From: Bifidobacteriaceae bacterium | Lineage (GTDB): Bacteria > Actinomycetota > Actinomycetes > Actinomycetales > WQXJ01 | Reading direction: 5' to 3' | Assembly (NCBI GenBank): GCA_031279575.1 | Contig: JAITIG010000202.1 | Coordinates: 1 to 5,986, forward strand | Length of the DNA: 5,986 bases | Shown here: one piece after another, positions 5,255 to 5,986 of the stretch | How the letters are laid out: every line of letters starts with the position of its first letter | How positions within the stretch are numbered: position 1 is the stretch's first letter | Translations under genes and position numbers: made by a program | Notes under the pieces: generated by a model | The model's database searches: none | Seen by the model: the letters and a program-made list of their open reading frames with translations, nothing else | Told to the model about the DNA's origin: nothing

Positions 5255-5283
5255 GCCCGATGCCGCGCGGCGGGGTTTGATTC
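5255..5283 (+). repeat. 29-bp direct repeat, copy 1
   Basis: Identical over all 29 bases to 5450-5478. The core is the 10-bp palindrome GCCGCGCGGC, followed by GGGGTTTGATTC. It lies about 65 bases upstream of galU. A partial third copy is at 5385-5401. It resembles a short dispersed palindromic element, but only this locus can be seen. Confidence 0.85.
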
Positions 5284-5384
5284 GCGCCCGGATCTGCGGG
5301 CCGGCTGGGTGGCGGCCCCCACTTGGCCAGCACGGACGGCGCCGCCGCTTGCGGGCGGTGCCCGGCGCCCCTGACTGCCACCGC

Positions 5385-5401
5385 GCCCGGTGCCGCGCGG
5401 C
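5385..5401 (+). repeat. partial, diverged third copy of the 29-bp repeat
   Basis: Matches the first 17 bases of the repeat with one mismatch (GCCCGGTG instead of GCCCGATG) and includes the whole palindromic core; similarity then ends. It lies 130 bases after copy 1 and 65 bases before copy 2. Confidence 0.6.
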
Positions 5402-5405
5402 GCAA

Positions 5406-5433
5406 CTCAGCAGCGCGCCCAAACGCTGCTGGG
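5406..5433. repeat. perfect 8-bp hairpin between galU and cyclo-ligase genes
   Basis: CAGCAGCG (5408-5415) pairs with CGCTGCTG (5424-5431) around loop CGCCCAAA, and can extend by a T-G and a C-G pair. There is no adjacent T-run on either strand, so terminator function is not supported. It may be a protein-binding dyad or a leader structure between the divergent genes. Confidence 0.5.
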
Positions 5434-5449
5434 CGAGACTCGGCCACGC

Positions 5450-5478
5450 GCCCGATGCCGCGCGGCGGGGTTTGATTC
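5450..5478 (+). repeat. 29-bp direct repeat, copy 2
   Basis: Exact duplicate of 5255-5283. Its final TTGATTC overlaps the -35 region of the cyclo-ligase gene, 26 bases before the start codon. Confidence 0.85.
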
Positions 5479-5491
5479 TTGCTGGGGCACG

Positions 5492-5503
5492 TAGGGTGGT
5501 TTG
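5492..5503 (+). promoter_or_regulatory. putative -10 box of the cyclo-ligase gene, leaderless geometry
   Basis: TAGGGT (5492-5497) fits TAnnnT and is followed by exactly six bases (GGTTTG) and the GTG start. The best -35-like hexamer is TTGATT (5472-5477), supplied by repeat copy 2, but the 14-bp spacer is short. The same GGGTGG could instead act as a ribosome binding site at 5-base spacing, so the leaderless reading is not the only one. Confidence 0.4.
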
Positions 5504-5986
5504 GTGGCGACCGCGCGAGGGGACAAGGACGGTTGGCGCCGGCGTTTGCGGGCGGCGCGCCGCGCGGCGCAGGCCGGTGGGCCCAGCTGCCGGGCGCACT
5601 TGGGGTTGGCGGGCGGCGGCGCCGGCGGGGCGGAGTCTGCGCCGCCCGCCGCCCCGCGCTGGCCCGACCTGGCGGACAGCCCCGGGCTCTTGCCCCTGCT
5701 GCCGAACCCGGGCGAGGCCGTGGCGGCTTTCCGGGCCACGCCGCTGGAGCCGCCGACAGCAGGGCTGCTGGCCTTGCTGGCCGCCCGCGGCCTGACTGTG
5801 CTGCTGCCCGCCCCTGGCCCCGACCGGCGGGAACTTGCCTGGACCGCGATCGCCCCGGCCACCTGCGCGCTGCCGGTGCGCCTGGACGGCCCAGCAGCGC
5901 GCCCCCAACCCGCCGCCACTGCCATCCAGCTTGCCGACCCCGCAAGCGGGCCCCAGGTCCCGGCTGCCCGGCCCGGCGACCCCGCA
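5504..5986 (+). CDS. 5-formyltetrahydrofolate cyclo-ligase, N-terminal part, cut by window end
   Basis: 161 codons are visible and the frame is open to the edge. The family converts 5-formyltetrahydrofolate plus ATP to 5,10-methenyltetrahydrofolate in folate one-carbon metabolism. Family signs: a basic N-terminal helix DKDGWRRRLRAARRA (7-21), then EAVAAFRATPLEPPT (71-85), LLALLAARGLTVLLPAPGPD (88-107) and ELAWTAI (110-116). These correspond to the usual VAAYxSxxxEPxT, the LxxRGxxVLLPVxxxD strand and the LxW substrate segment. The C-terminal glycine-rich ATP loop (GRGGGYYDR-like) would lie beyond the window. An in-frame TAG at 5492-5494 limits the start; GTG at 5504 is chosen, with TTG at 5501 possible. 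Residues 24-65 are low-complexity and longer than usual. The divergent arrangement with galU is the same as Rv0992c and Rv0993 in M. tuberculosis. Confidence 0.85.
   Translation, partial: MATARGDKDGWRRRLRAARRAAQAGGPSCRAHLGLAGGGAGGAESAPPAAPRWPDLADSPGLLPLLPNPGEAVAAFRATPLEPPTAGLLALLAARGLTVLLPAPGPDRRELAWTAIAPATCALPVRLDGPAARPQPAATAIQLADPASGPQVPAARPGDPA

Noticed and set aside
3870..5795. 641-codon plus-strand open frame opposite galU
   Set aside because: It is antisense to a confidently identified galU, its HPANPADPADPA-type stretch is just the reverse reading of the VGG array, and no domain is recognisable. Long antisense frames are expected where third positions are G/C.

Overview
The window is very GC-rich (roughly three quarters G+C, coding third positions almost always G or C). 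The gene content matches a locus conserved in Actinomycetota. From memory, the Mycobacterium tuberculosis order is Rv0992c (5-formyltetrahydrofolate cyclo-ligase, divergent), Rv0993 (galU), Rv0994 (moeA1/glp), Rv0995 (rimJ-type GNAT) and Rv0996 (the SepX/GlpR membrane protein). I cannot place the organism below phylum.

Layout, left to right: (1) tRNA-Ala(CGC) on the minus strand at 127-202, with a possible promoter at 237-242. (2) About 665 bases (203-867) with no convincing gene. (3) A minus-strand SepX/GlpR-type division membrane protein, 868-2502. (4) A 450-base gap (2503-2952) with a 25/42-bp tandem repeat and a likely promoter for the membrane protein. (5) A minus-strand RimJ-family GNAT acetyltransferase, 2953-3576, overlapping by four bases with (6) galU, 3573-5189, minus strand. 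(7) A 314-base divergent intergenic region (5190-5503) with a 29-bp direct repeat and a hairpin. (8) The first 161 codons of a plus-strand 5-formyltetrahydrofolate cyclo-ligase, 5504-5986, running off the window.

Functionally, GalU makes UDP-glucose for envelope polysaccharides, and the SepX/GlpR protein is a septation and polar-growth factor. In other actinobacteria the SepX/GlpR gene sits with glp (a MoeA/gephyrin-like FtsZ-binding protein). Here galU runs directly into the GNAT gene, so glp is absent from its expected place. The cyclo-ligase belongs to folate one-carbon metabolism and is simply the divergent neighbour.

The most unusual content is repeat expansion. The catalytic domain of GalU is interrupted by about 115 residues with Gly at nearly every third position: twelve VGG units, then collagen-like Gly-X-Pro triplets. 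It also carries a C-terminal tail of seven 12-residue repeats. The SepX-like protein has an Ala/Arg-rich expanded linker, and the gap between the GNAT gene and sepX holds a separate non-coding minisatellite. Three of the four protein genes also share a -10-like hexamer exactly six bases before the start codon, suggesting leaderless mRNAs.
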